From Planctomycetota bacterium (GTDB taxonomy: Bacteria; Planctomycetota; UBA1135; GCA-002686595): DNA of 64,000 bases. Under the pieces are notes generated by a model that saw only the letters and a list, made by a program, of their open reading frames with translations, was not told the DNA's origin and did no database searches. A program made the translations under genes and the position numbers. How positions within the stretch are numbered: position 1 is the first letter of the stretch; each line of letters begins with the position of its first letter. Positions 1 to 11,461 of the stretch are shown piece after piece. The stretch spans positions 62,001 to 126,000 of the forward strand of contig JAJDEU010000038.1 of NCBI GenBank assembly GCA_029259635.1, in the 5' to 3' direction.

Positions 1-417
1 CACAGGAAAGTCGACTAGGTCATAGCCGAGGGTCTTGAGGTGTTCGTGGTAGAGACGCGCGTGTCGCAACTCGTCCTGAGTGATCGCGAGCAAGCCGGAG
101 CGAAACTCGCGCGGCGTCTCTGGGAAGGCGAGCAGCGCCCAGCACATCAGCTCGGCGGCCTGAATCTCGTGATGCAGGAAAGCGTGAATGAGCAGGGCTC
201 GCGCTTCAGTTCTCTCGAGAGCGCCGGGCTTCGGAGTCTTTGCGCTGCGATTCGCCAGAAGTAGCTCGGGCGGACGGCCGGGTCGCGCAACACGCAGTGC
301 GCGAGGTGAGGATTCCCAATCCGCCGGTGGTGCCGTCGGGCTTAGCTTGGACTGCAAGGTCTCGGCGTGGATCAAGTCGAAGGCCCACCGCTCAGCCGTT
401 CCGGGCTTGGGTTCCAC
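1..417 (-). CDS. DUF455 ferritin-like protein (C-terminus cut by window edge)
   Basis: The minus strand translates from a GTG at 417 to the window edge without a stop, giving the first 139 residues. I recognise the DUF455 family (ferritin-like four-helix fold, related to the MiaE tRNA hydroxylase). Seen: HHEIQAAELMCWALLAFPE followed by DELRHARLYHEHL, the paired E..H and DExxH motifs that supply carboxylate and histidine ligands for a di-iron site in ferritin-like proteins. Family members are usually about 270 residues, so roughly half is missing. The GTG lies one base after the stop of the YciH-like gene, which suggests coupled translation. The substrate is unknown. Confidence 0.8.
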   Translation of the reverse strand, partial: MEPKPGTAERWAFDLIHAETLQSKLSPTAPPADWESSPRALRVARPGRPPELLLANRSAKTPKPGALERTEARALLIHAFLHHEIQAAELMCWALLAFPETPREFRSGLLAITQDELRHARLYHEHLKTLGYDLVDFPV

Positions 418-418
418 T

Positions 419-802
419 TCAGTTTCCGATCGTGACTTGAATGTCGAGGTGAGACTCGAGCCACTTCGCCGCGCGCGAGGTGAGCTCGCCTTGCAGGACG
501 ATCTCATCGGCATCGATCGATGCCCCGCAACCGAGTGAACGCTTCATCTCGCGTTGCAGTTCGGCAAGTCGGTTGGCGGGCAAGCGGAGGCCGCAGACGC
601 GGGTCACGGTCTTACCTCCGCGGCCCTTCTTCTCCCGACGCACGACAACCTTCGAATCCGACGTGTTCGTTTCAGTACGCGCTTTCGCCGTCGCTTCGGG
701 AGCTGGCGCTGGCCGCTCGCCCGAACCACCCGACAGCGCGGCGAATGGGTTGTGAGTCAGTCCGCTCCCGCCGCCCTCCGTGAGGTTCTTTTTCTTCTTC
801 AT
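419..802 (-). CDS. yciH: SUI1/eIF1-type translation factor (YciH family)
   Basis: A 127-residue protein with a disordered Ala/Pro/Thr-rich N-terminus and a C-terminal SUI1 domain (about residues 50-125). The domain carries the basic loop REKKGRGGKTVTRVCGL and the later segment SLGCGASIDADEIVLQG, both characteristic of bacterial YciH. The family binds the small ribosomal subunit and can improve start-codon discrimination. ATG at 802 is preferred over the in-frame TTG one codon upstream. It heads a two-gene unit with the DUF455 gene, whose GTG begins directly after this stop. The family call is firm; the physiological role is inferred. Confidence 0.85.
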   Translation of the reverse strand: MKKKKNLTEGGGSGLTHNPFAALSGGSGERPAPAPEATAKARTETNTSDSKVVVRREKKGRGGKTVTRVCGLRLPANRLAELQREMKRSLGCGASIDADEIVLQGELTSRAAKWLESHLDIQVTIGN

Positions 803-870
803 CAATCGATCGCACTCCGCAGCGCATCATAGCTAGCAATCCCGAATGCGGGCGCCCTCACCGTGTGCAA

Positions 871-907
871 ATAAAGGAGCGCCGAACCCCTTCGGATTCC
901 GGCGCTC
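871..907 (-). terminator. Probable intrinsic terminator of the 959-1483 gene
   Basis: On the minus strand a GC-rich stem (GAGCGCCG paired with CGGCGCTC, arms near 900-907 and 877-884) is followed by CTTTATTT, a T-rich tract. It lies 50 bases downstream of the stop of the secreted protein gene. Confidence 0.65.
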
Positions 908-958
908 TTCATTCGAGAGGACTCCCTCGCGAGTCGCGAAGGAGTTTGTAGAAACCGC

Positions 959-1483
959 TTACTGCGTTTGGAAAATCCCTTGGCAGCTCGTGGGATGAGC
1001 ACTTGAGAAGTCGCTGATAATTTGTGCGATCTTGGCGTACCCCTTGAATCCCACCCAATAGCTAAAGGTGTGAGCTTTTGCGTTCGTGTTGCCTTTGAAG
1101 ACCGTCACTGTCGTGAGAGGAATATCGGCAACGGAGAGATTTTGATCAGGCAAGGTCAAACCCCCTGCGTCGATGAGTTCTTTGCGCAGCTTTTCCGCAA
1201 GAGCGGGCGTAGTGAAACCCGTCCCCGCAGAATTTGCGCCGCTGAAACCACTGCACTGTGAGGCGGTGATCAAGCCATTGTTGTAAACCGTGAGACGGTG
1301 GTGCAGCGGCCCCGTGAGCGTGCTTCCACTGACGTCAAAGTTCAAAACGGGCTCGAGCTTAATTCCTGCCGCAATACTCGGAGTCAATCCCCGATCCGGT
1401 CCTACTGCGGCTCCATCCGTCTGCAAAGCGAGAAAACAAGTAAGCGCCGTGGCGGCGCCAAGAATCAGAAGCGACTTTCGCAT
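959..1483 (-). CDS. Secreted protein of unknown function
   Basis: The start chosen is ATG at 1483 because a strong ribosome-binding site, GGAGG, lies about 8 bases upstream and the protein then opens with a typical signal peptide (MRKSLLILGAATALTCFLAL). The 174-residue product has no motif I recognise. It contains a mixed hydrophobic/polar segment resembling a small beta-rich domain (RLTVYNNG, then LPDQNLSVADIPLTTVTVF) and a single C-terminal Cys. It is followed by a probable terminator, so it is likely transcribed alone. The longer ORF reading upstream to 1603 has no signal peptide at its start and is rejected. Confidence 0.65.
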   Translation of the reverse strand: MRKSLLILGAATALTCFLALQTDGAAVGPDRGLTPSIAAGIKLEPVLNFDVSGSTLTGPLHHRLTVYNNGLITASQCSGFSGANSAGTGFTTPALAEKLRKELIDAGGLTLPDQNLSVADIPLTTVTVFKGNTNAKAHTFSYWVGFKGYAKIAQIISDFSSAHPTSCQGIFQTQ

Positions 1484-1664
1484 CGTAGTCCTCCATTCGG
1501 TTTGCGGCGCGATTCGCGCCAACTTCGGCGACCGATACCCTCCGCATCGGCACAGAATTATCCTAGCGCGATTCCTTTTCCCGTGCCGAAACTCCGCTGT
1601 CAAAGGACGGAAATCGGCGAGCTTTACAATGAGCGTTTTTGCACAGCTGCGATCGAAACCTACT

Positions 1665-3125
1665 CTATTTATTGCGCTTCGATTCCTTGATTTGAGAACG
1701 CTCCAGAACCCAACGGCGCAATCGCTCTTCTAGATTAGGCAGGCTTTCGCCCAACACGCGTTCAAAGGCTTTCGTGGGGTTTTCGTTGCGGCCGATCGCT
1801 GTCAATAAAATCGGTAATTTGTCCGGGTGGCCTTCAATTAAGTAAGAGGCGAGGAGGTAGGCGTGCAACAAATCGCTCGCCGACATCGTTCCGACCTGAC
1901 GGCCGATCAATGCTCCGAGGTGGGGCGCGTCTTTCGCCGTGAGCAACTTACGGCCCTCTTCCACCCAATTAAGCTCGGTGCTCTCGAGGCTGAACTCTTC
2001 TTTCTCACCCGCGACCTTCTCCTCGACGTAGCGACTCGCCTTCGTGAACCACGTGAGTCGCGTTCCGACCATGGCCTCTACGAGATAGAGGCCAATCCCT
2101 TCCGAAGCCCAGCCATGTCGAAGGCTAATGTTGAAGCCGTTCTTGAGGTACTGCGACACCGTTCCACGAATCGAACCGTCCACCCTTCGCGGCCGATCGA
2201 CGCTCCAATTCGCAAAGCGAGCATCGAGGCCGAGCCATCCGCCCGTCGACTCGATCGACGCCGTGTTCGGATTGCTGCGCATCCCGGGTAAGTGCCTCAC
2301 CATTTGCTCACGGTCCTTGGGCTCCGCAAAGGAATAGAGCGTGAAGTCGCGATCCAGTGGCACCGATTTGCCCAGCGCTCCCTCGATCAGGTCATGCATT
2401 CCATGGGCAGCGCGCAAAATTTGTTCCAGTTCTTCTAGTTCAGAGGTGCCGAAGACGCGCACGCGATCCGACTTCAGACCGGCGGTCCATTCGATACCCA
2501 ACTCGAGCTCGAAGCCATCGGGACTCGCCGTTTCAAGCTTGCCGAGTGCGCCGTAGCTTTGCTTCGCAAGCTCGATTAGCGAGCCATGCCGTTCGATGGA
2601 TCGCGCAGTTTCGACCAGCATCCATCGGCCATCGAATTTCGTCTCGCCCAGGAGTTCGCGAACCGTCGTGCTTTCGGGATTCAATGAGAGCAGGCGCTTG
2701 TAGGCGGACACTCTTCCCGCAGGACCGAGCTCTTCCGTGTACCTCTCAATCAAAGCGAGCACCGCGTCGCGGTACTCGGTAATCGAGGCGTCCACCGTTG
2801 CCGCTAGTTTTTCGTTGCTCTTGGACTTGCTGTCCTTCGCGGGCCGTTTGGTTTTAGGCGGCACCCACTCATCGTCCACGCGCCGGTACTTCAACCCCCG
2901 CAGAGCCGTCGGGTGATCGGGGACGATGCTGAGAATCGCCAGGTAGCATCGATTGCGCGTAGCGAAAGCCTTCTTCGAGTTCGCCTGCTCCGCGAGTTCG
3001 CTCCAGATGGGCACGTAGCTCGACTCTAAATCCGCTCGCTTCGATTCAAAGTCTGCGCGGGACGATTCTCCAGCGACGTACGGAGCGAAGAAGAGCAGGC
3101 AGCTGAAGACGATGAATCGAAACAC
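1665..3125 (-). CDS. Secreted protein resembling a degenerate peptidase-MA-like gluzincin
   Basis: 486 residues, GTG start at 3125 with AGGA about 11 bases upstream, and a signal peptide (FRFIVFSCLLFFAPYVAGE). The N-terminal third is charged and helical with TPR-like spacing (ILSIVPDHPTALRGL; LLSLNPESTTVRELLGE). The C-terminal part resembles planctomycete peptidase-MA-like proteins: HGWASEGIGLYLVEA corresponds to the usual W-x-x-EG-x-A-x-Y segment, and AYLLASYLIEG then AFERVLGESLPNLEERLRRW matches the family tail. The expected HExxH before the EG motif is missing, so catalysis is doubtful. Function unknown. Confidence 0.6.
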   Translation of the reverse strand: MFRFIVFSCLLFFAPYVAGESSRADFESKRADLESSYVPIWSELAEQANSKKAFATRNRCYLAILSIVPDHPTALRGLKYRRVDDEWVPPKTKRPAKDSKSKSNEKLAATVDASITEYRDAVLALIERYTEELGPAGRVSAYKRLLSLNPESTTVRELLGETKFDGRWMLVETARSIERHGSLIELAKQSYGALGKLETASPDGFELELGIEWTAGLKSDRVRVFGTSELEELEQILRAAHGMHDLIEGALGKSVPLDRDFTLYSFAEPKDREQMVRHLPGMRSNPNTASIESTGGWLGLDARFANWSVDRPRRVDGSIRGTVSQYLKNGFNISLRHGWASEGIGLYLVEAMVGTRLTWFTKASRYVEEKVAGEKEEFSLESTELNWVEEGRKLLTAKDAPHLGALIGRQVGTMSASDLLHAYLLASYLIEGHPDKLPILLTAIGRNENPTKAFERVLGESLPNLEERLRRWVLERSQIKESKRNK

Positions 3126-3188
3126 GAAGATTTCCTGACGAGAGGTGGGAGGAGTCAGGATAACCCCTTTCTAAGCCGACTGAGGCGG

Positions 3189-5483
3189 TTAGCCGACAGA
3201 TCCGGTCGCGGACTTTTCGGTCTCCGCACCAAAGCTCAGGGTGTCCATCGGGCAGACCGTCACGCAAATACCGCAGCCGATGCACGAGCTGGTTTGATTG
3301 TCGAGGACCTCTTCTTTGAGCGCGTACTGCATCACGTCGATGCCGACTTGGCAGTTGCGCGAGCACTCGTTGCAACCGATGCACTTGTCATTCGATTTAA
3401 TTGCGAAACGCGAGATCCCGATCTTTGCGTAGAGCCACGAGAGCTTCTCCATCAGCTTGGCGAGCGGGCACCAGTAGCGACACCAGACCTTTCCGCCGAG
3501 GAATGGATAGACCGTGACCGGCAGAATCCCGACGAGCCAGACGTCCACGATCAAACCGTACAGGCCGAGCGACGTGTCGGCGGGCTCGCGCAAGTACTGC
3601 CAAGTGTCCGAGCCGAGCTTCAGGACCGTGATGACCGTCGCCAGCAGCAAGACCGCGATGCCCATCCACTCCCACCGAAGTGAGGTGCGTCCCTTCGGCG
3701 CGAGGTGACGCCACCGGTCGCCAAAGGTCTCCGCCAGACCGCCGCAGCCGCAAATCCACGAGCAGTAGCGCTTGCCAAAAAAGATCACGGCAAGCGGGAT
3801 GACGCCGAAGGTCAGCAGCACTCCCCAGACCACCCAGACCGAGTGGGGGTCGTAGAAGAAGGTGTAGAAGAACAGCGGCCAGGCGTAGACCACCCCGTAG
3901 GTGCGCCAGGCTTGCTCGGTAAAGGTCGGATCGGTCGCGAGTGTTCCGGGCAGCCACTGAAACTCGACCGCCTGCTGAAACAGGAACTCAGGGATGATGA
4001 AAAAGAACACCCACTGAAAGGTGATCAGAGTTGCGAAGCGCCAGATCTGGAACTTGTCCTTCTTCTTCAGTCCCCACCGCTTGAGCGCTTGGATTCCGAA
4101 GAAGGTCATCAAGAGCGTGTAGATCACGGTGTACCAGAACGACCAGCCGCGGCCCGCGAAGGAGAGCAGGTCGTAGCCCCACTTTTCGTAGGGCCAAAAT
4201 TCACCGGAGGAGTTTTTGATTCCGTAGATCGAGTACCAGATGAAGAAGCTGAGGCCGAGCCAGCTCCAGCGATCACCGCGCATGCCCGTGCCGATCAACG
4301 TGCCCATGGCAAGCGCTGCCAGTCCCAAGCCGCCCCATTTGCCCGCGTCGCCCAACCCATCGAGCATCGCGACCTTTTCGCCCGCGTAGCCGCCAAACAA
4401 CCACAAGCCGAGGAAGGTTGTGATCGTCAGGAGTGTCGACCGCAAGAGGGACCCGGTCCATTCGTTCTCAAGCCGAATACCCAAGCCCTTGAGAAACTTG
4501 ACGGGCAGCTCGGCGCCGATGAGAACGAAGCCGTGGTCCATAGGGATCGTCTTCGATTCGCCACTGGCGAGAGCGAGACGCGCTTGCCCATCCTCGAATG
4601 CCTCGACGGTCGAGCCGAACAGCACTTCGATGCGACCTTCCGATACGGCGGCTTCGAGCTTCTCGCGGTTGTCCTTGAAGATGCGGCTGAACTCGCTCTT
4701 GCGATAGGACAGCACGACTCGGTTCTGTTCCGACAACACGAGCGCGGCCTCGATCGCGCTGTTCCCGCCACCCACCACGAGGATCGATTCGCCCTTGTAC
4801 TTTCGCGGAGAGTAGAGCTTGTGATAGACGCGCTCTTGTTCTTCGCCCGAAACACCGAGCGAGCGCGGGTTTCCGCGTTGCCCCGTTGCGAGCACGATCT
4901 TCCGCGCGCGGTACTCACCCGCTTCCGTCTTGACCGTGAAGACCCCGCGCTTGTCGCGCTCCAACCCCGTCAGCGCTTCGCTCGTGTGAACATCCAAATC
5001 GTTCTCGCGAACGATCTCCCCCCAACGCTGAACCAGGTCTTCCTTCTGCGCACCGTCGAGCCACAGCTTGCCCACCGGCGGCGTGGAATCGGGTTCCGCG
5101 TAGACCCACTTCCCCTCGGGAAAGTCCTCGATCGTGTTCGCGACTTTGCCCTTCTCCAGAACCATACAGGCGAGACCTTTGTCTTTCGCCGCGAGCGCGG
5201 CGTTCAATCCCGCCGCCCCGGCGCCGACCACCAAAACATCGAACAAGCCCTCTTCCGGCGTGCGCTTGGCGATTTCCGGCAGTGTCGAGATGTACTCGAT
5301 CACCTCATAGCCCTGCGCCATCGCGAGCTTGATCACCGGCGCACCGGCTAGGTCTCCGACAATGTAGAGCCCCGGAACACTCGACTCGTTCGCACGTTTG
5401 ATCACCGGCCGGCGCATGTCCCGACTACCGCTGGTCAGAACGGTCTCGAGCTTGGCGCGAATACCCAAAAAGTCTTTAACCAC
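3189..5483 (-). CDS. FAD-dependent oxidoreductase fused to NosR/NapH-like polyferredoxin
   Basis: 764 residues, GTG start at 5483. Residues 38-46 (GLYIVGDLA) resemble the C-terminal FAD motif of thioredoxin-reductase-like flavoproteins, here placed before the Rossmann site GAGAAG (87-92). A second nucleotide site, GGGNSA, lies at 238-243. No CxxC redox pair is visible in the flavin domain. Several membrane helices follow (about 345-580), then NosR/NapH-type CxxxC(G/P) motifs (YCSWICGCG, WCRYWCPLA) and two C-terminal 4Fe-4S motifs (CIGCNECSRNC, CIGCGICVTVC). This layout suggests electron transfer between NAD(P)H or flavin and the membrane quinone or periplasm. The partner is unknown. Confidence 0.8.
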   Translation of the reverse strand: MVKDFLGIRAKLETVLTSGSRDMRRPVIKRANESSVPGLYIVGDLAGAPVIKLAMAQGYEVIEYISTLPEIAKRTPEEGLFDVLVVGAGAAGLNAALAAKDKGLACMVLEKGKVANTIEDFPEGKWVYAEPDSTPPVGKLWLDGAQKEDLVQRWGEIVRENDLDVHTSEALTGLERDKRGVFTVKTEAGEYRARKIVLATGQRGNPRSLGVSGEEQERVYHKLYSPRKYKGESILVVGGGNSAIEAALVLSEQNRVVLSYRKSEFSRIFKDNREKLEAAVSEGRIEVLFGSTVEAFEDGQARLALASGESKTIPMDHGFVLIGAELPVKFLKGLGIRLENEWTGSLLRSTLLTITTFLGLWLFGGYAGEKVAMLDGLGDAGKWGGLGLAALAMGTLIGTGMRGDRWSWLGLSFFIWYSIYGIKNSSGEFWPYEKWGYDLLSFAGRGWSFWYTVIYTLLMTFFGIQALKRWGLKKKDKFQIWRFATLITFQWVFFFIIPEFLFQQAVEFQWLPGTLATDPTFTEQAWRTYGVVYAWPLFFYTFFYDPHSVWVVWGVLLTFGVIPLAVIFFGKRYCSWICGCGGLAETFGDRWRHLAPKGRTSLRWEWMGIAVLLLATVITVLKLGSDTWQYLREPADTSLGLYGLIVDVWLVGILPVTVYPFLGGKVWCRYWCPLAKLMEKLSWLYAKIGISRFAIKSNDKCIGCNECSRNCQVGIDVMQYALKEEVLDNQTSSCIGCGICVTVCPMDTLSFGAETEKSATGSVG

Positions 5484-5540
5484 GGCGGTTCATCTCAATC
5501 AATGTTGAAGTGCGGAACGAATTGTTGGCCTGCGAAAAGC

Positions 5541-6236
5541 TCACGATCTGCGCGCCAATTGAACTTCGGATTCGATCAACGGCTGCGTGCTCGAGCCGCA
5601 TCCGGCGCAAGTCTTCGCCGAGGGATGCATAGCCGCGCCGCAGGAATCACAGGCGCGCGGAGCCCGAGTCGTCGCAACCTTAACGAAACCGGCCGGAATG
5701 GAGTCTTCGAACGTGTCGCCGGTACGCTTTGGGATGATGAAGTACAGGACGAGGAGCGCGGCCAAGTTCCCAAACAGCCCCGCGAAGAACCAAACCGCCG
5801 GAGCTTGACCGCGATTGACTGCCAGGTACGCCGCTGCTGCAGAGCAAACCATTCCGAAAGCGGCGTAGATTCCCACCCAAAACCACGGGCTTCGTCCCGC
5901 AAAAACGAACTCATCGCTCTCGGTAAAGAGCGCGCCACGCGGTTGAAGTTGCGCGAAGAGAGCCCGCGGATTCTCCAACCAGACCTCGTGGCAATGACCC
6001 TCGTGCAAGAAGACCGACCGACCTCGAACCGAGAGCTCTAGATCCCCTTCGGTCGTGTCGGTTCCACAGGCGAGGCAGCCGTGTTGAGCGCTCTCGTCGA
6101 GAACGCCGGCTAGACTGTTCTCAGCACTCGAAGCAAGAGCCACTCGGCTCATTAACATCAGCACCAAGAGAGCGATCGCGCTTTTCGCCGTCCATGTCCG
6201 GCGATCCACTCTCTTCCACGATTCCTTAAGTACCAT
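5541..6236 (-). CDS. Membrane protein with Cys/His-rich N-terminus and C-terminal zinc ribbon
   Basis: 231 residues, ATG at 6236. A probable signal segment (SAIALLVLMLMSRVALASS) precedes a Cys/His-rich stretch (GCLACG, then FLHEGHCHEVW) that could bind metal. Two transmembrane helices follow (about residues 120-140 and 148-170), then a zinc-ribbon-like tail, CDSCGAAM...CAGCG. It ends 57 bases before the flavoprotein-polyferredoxin gene on the same strand, so the two may be cotranscribed. No named family is recognised; a metal-handling or assembly role is only a guess. Confidence 0.6.
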   Translation of the reverse strand: MVLKESWKRVDRRTWTAKSAIALLVLMLMSRVALASSAENSLAGVLDESAQHGCLACGTDTTEGDLELSVRGRSVFLHEGHCHEVWLENPRALFAQLQPRGALFTESDEFVFAGRSPWFWVGIYAAFGMVCSAAAAYLAVNRGQAPAVWFFAGLFGNLAALLVLYFIIPKRTGDTFEDSIPAGFVKVATTRAPRACDSCGAAMHPSAKTCAGCGSSTQPLIESEVQLARRS

Positions 6237-6434
6237 GCGTATTCGTACTCCAGGTGCGAATTCGTTCTTCGTGACAACCGCGCGAATTGTCGCACAATCC
6301 GGCTTCCTCCCAGAAGCATATTCAGCGAACCGCCGCTACGGCTCTTCACCATTCTCCGTGACACGGATGTCTACCGAATGAATGAAGATTCGCATTCGCC
6401 CGAGCCGCACTGAAAGTTCGCGAGGCCACTCCAA

Positions 6435-7655
6435 ATGAATTCCGAACGGTCAGAAGACCAATCCGCCGAGCACCACTTTCTCATCCGTTGTGCCGAGATG
6501 TTGCACGTGCACGGTACTCCCGCACATCGCCTCGAGCGTGTGATGGTCACGGTTGCCAAGAGTCTCGGGGTCGAGGCGTCCTTTCTCTACACGCCCACTT
6601 CGGTCTTCGCGTCGTTCGGAAAGATCCCGAATGAAGAGACGCACCTCTTGCGGACAAGTTCATGCGAGCTCGACCTCGGCAAGTTGGTGGAGTTCGATGA
6701 GCTTATGGAGTCGGTCGAGAGCGGTGCGCTCGATGTCGTCTCTGCCCTCGCGAAGCTCGATGAGATCGACGGCGCTCCCCCGCGCTGGAACTCCTGGTGG
6801 CGCGCCCTCGCATTCGGGTTGGTCTCTGCCGGCGCAGCGCGTTTCTTCGACGGCGGCCTTCCCGAACTCACGCTCTCTTTCCTTCTCGGCCCGCTCCTCT
6901 TGGTGCTCGCCCGCATCCTGCCCTCCCGCCACCCCGACTCCGGCCTGTTCGAACCGATCGCCGCTTTCGCCGCCGCTTCGATCGCACTCCTGGTCGCGCG
7001 CTACGCCTTCGAACTCGACGACCGCGTCGTCATCCTCAGCACTCTGATCATCCTGATTCCCGGCCTCTCGATGACGACTGCGATGACCGAACTCGCGACG
7101 CGGCACTTGGTCTCCGGCGTCGCTCGATTCGCGGGAGCGGCCGTCGTCTTCCTCACGATTCTCCTCGGAGTTGCGCTCGCTTGGCGCCTCGGTACCGGCC
7201 CCAATGTCGACGCCGCATATTCCATCACTCCCCTTCCCGATTGGACTCTCTGGGCCGCCGTCGCCGCGACACCGCTGGCCTTCGGGATCATTCTAGAAGC
7301 GCGAGCCCGCGAGTTCGGAATCATCGCCATCGCCTCGGTCACAGGCTTCGTCGCCTCTCGCGCCGCCGCGCAAGGACTCGGTACCGACCTCTCTCCGTTC
7401 ATCGGCGCACTGGTCGTCGGCGTCATCGCCAATCTCTACGCGCGTCTTGCCAATCGCCCCGCTCTCATTCCCCTGACCCCCGGCATTCTCATGCTCGTTC
7501 CGGGCAGTCTCGGCTATCGCAGCTTGACCTCATTCCTCAATCGAGAAGCGCTCGAGGGCATGGAGTGGGCCTTTCAAACCGGGCTCGTCGGTGTCTCTCT
7601 CGTGGGCGGAACTCTCGCCGCGGGTCTCCTTCTGCCGCCGCGCCGAATCCTCTAG
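6435..7655 (+). CDS. ThrE-type threonine/serine exporter family protein
   Basis: 406 residues in the one-protein ThrE arrangement. The N-terminal soluble DUF1212 part (about 1-125) contains the family's opening pattern, FLIRCAEMLHVHGTPAHRLE, and is followed by about ten hydrophobic helices (DUF1212 plus DUF3815-like). The repeated GLSMTTAMTELATRHLVSG and LTPGILMLVPGSLGYRSL segments are typical of the family's pore halves. The family exports threonine/serine or related small acids by proton antiport; the substrate here is not determined. The ATG at 6435 sits at the natural beginning of the domain. It is divergent from the gene ending its upstream region at 6236. Confidence 0.8.
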   Translation: MNSERSEDQSAEHHFLIRCAEMLHVHGTPAHRLERVMVTVAKSLGVEASFLYTPTSVFASFGKIPNEETHLLRTSSCELDLGKLVEFDELMESVESGALDVVSALAKLDEIDGAPPRWNSWWRALAFGLVSAGAARFFDGGLPELTLSFLLGPLLLVLARILPSRHPDSGLFEPIAAFAAASIALLVARYAFELDDRVVILSTLIILIPGLSMTTAMTELATRHLVSGVARFAGAAVVFLTILLGVALAWRLGTGPNVDAAYSITPLPDWTLWAAVAATPLAFGIILEARAREFGIIAIASVTGFVASRAAAQGLGTDLSPFIGALVVGVIANLYARLANRPALIPLTPGILMLVPGSLGYRSLTSFLNREALEGMEWAFQTGLVGVSLVGGTLAAGLLLPPRRIL

Positions 7656-7818
7656 CAGTCCGAACTTCGCGTCAGGTCGCGAAAAAGTAAGAACCGAATC
7701 GCGGTGGTGGACACCACTACTCCCGGCACCGAGTCCGCGAGGCGGACCATCGACAGTCTCCACTCGTCGAGCTAGCGCCGCCCCCCCCGCCCCACGCGGT
7801 CTGCCTCTGGAGGAATCC

Positions 7819-11358
<3,540 letters not shown>

Positions 11359-11405
11359 CGCCGGGCAGATGAGCAACCCGTGGGCTTTTAGTGGACCGCG
11401 GGAAT

Positions 11406-11453
11406 GCGGCTCGGGCCATTCGGAGGTTCACCTCTCCGAGTCGTCCGGGCCGC
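11406..11453. terminator. Possible bidirectional terminator hairpin between convergent genes
   Basis: An imperfect inverted repeat runs from GCGGC at 11406 to GCCGC at 11453, with an inner stem TCGGAGG/CCTCTCCGA. It lies between the stops of the convergent genes ending at 11358 and 11462. There is no clear U-tract, so its role is inferred from structure and position. Confidence 0.4.
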
Positions 11454-11461
11454 GCTCTTGT

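Noticed and set aside
3705..5351. 548-codon plus-strand ORF opposite the flavoprotein-polyferredoxin gene
   Set aside because: Antisense shadow; the minus strand has a complete set of FAD and iron-sulfur motifs, the plus strand none.
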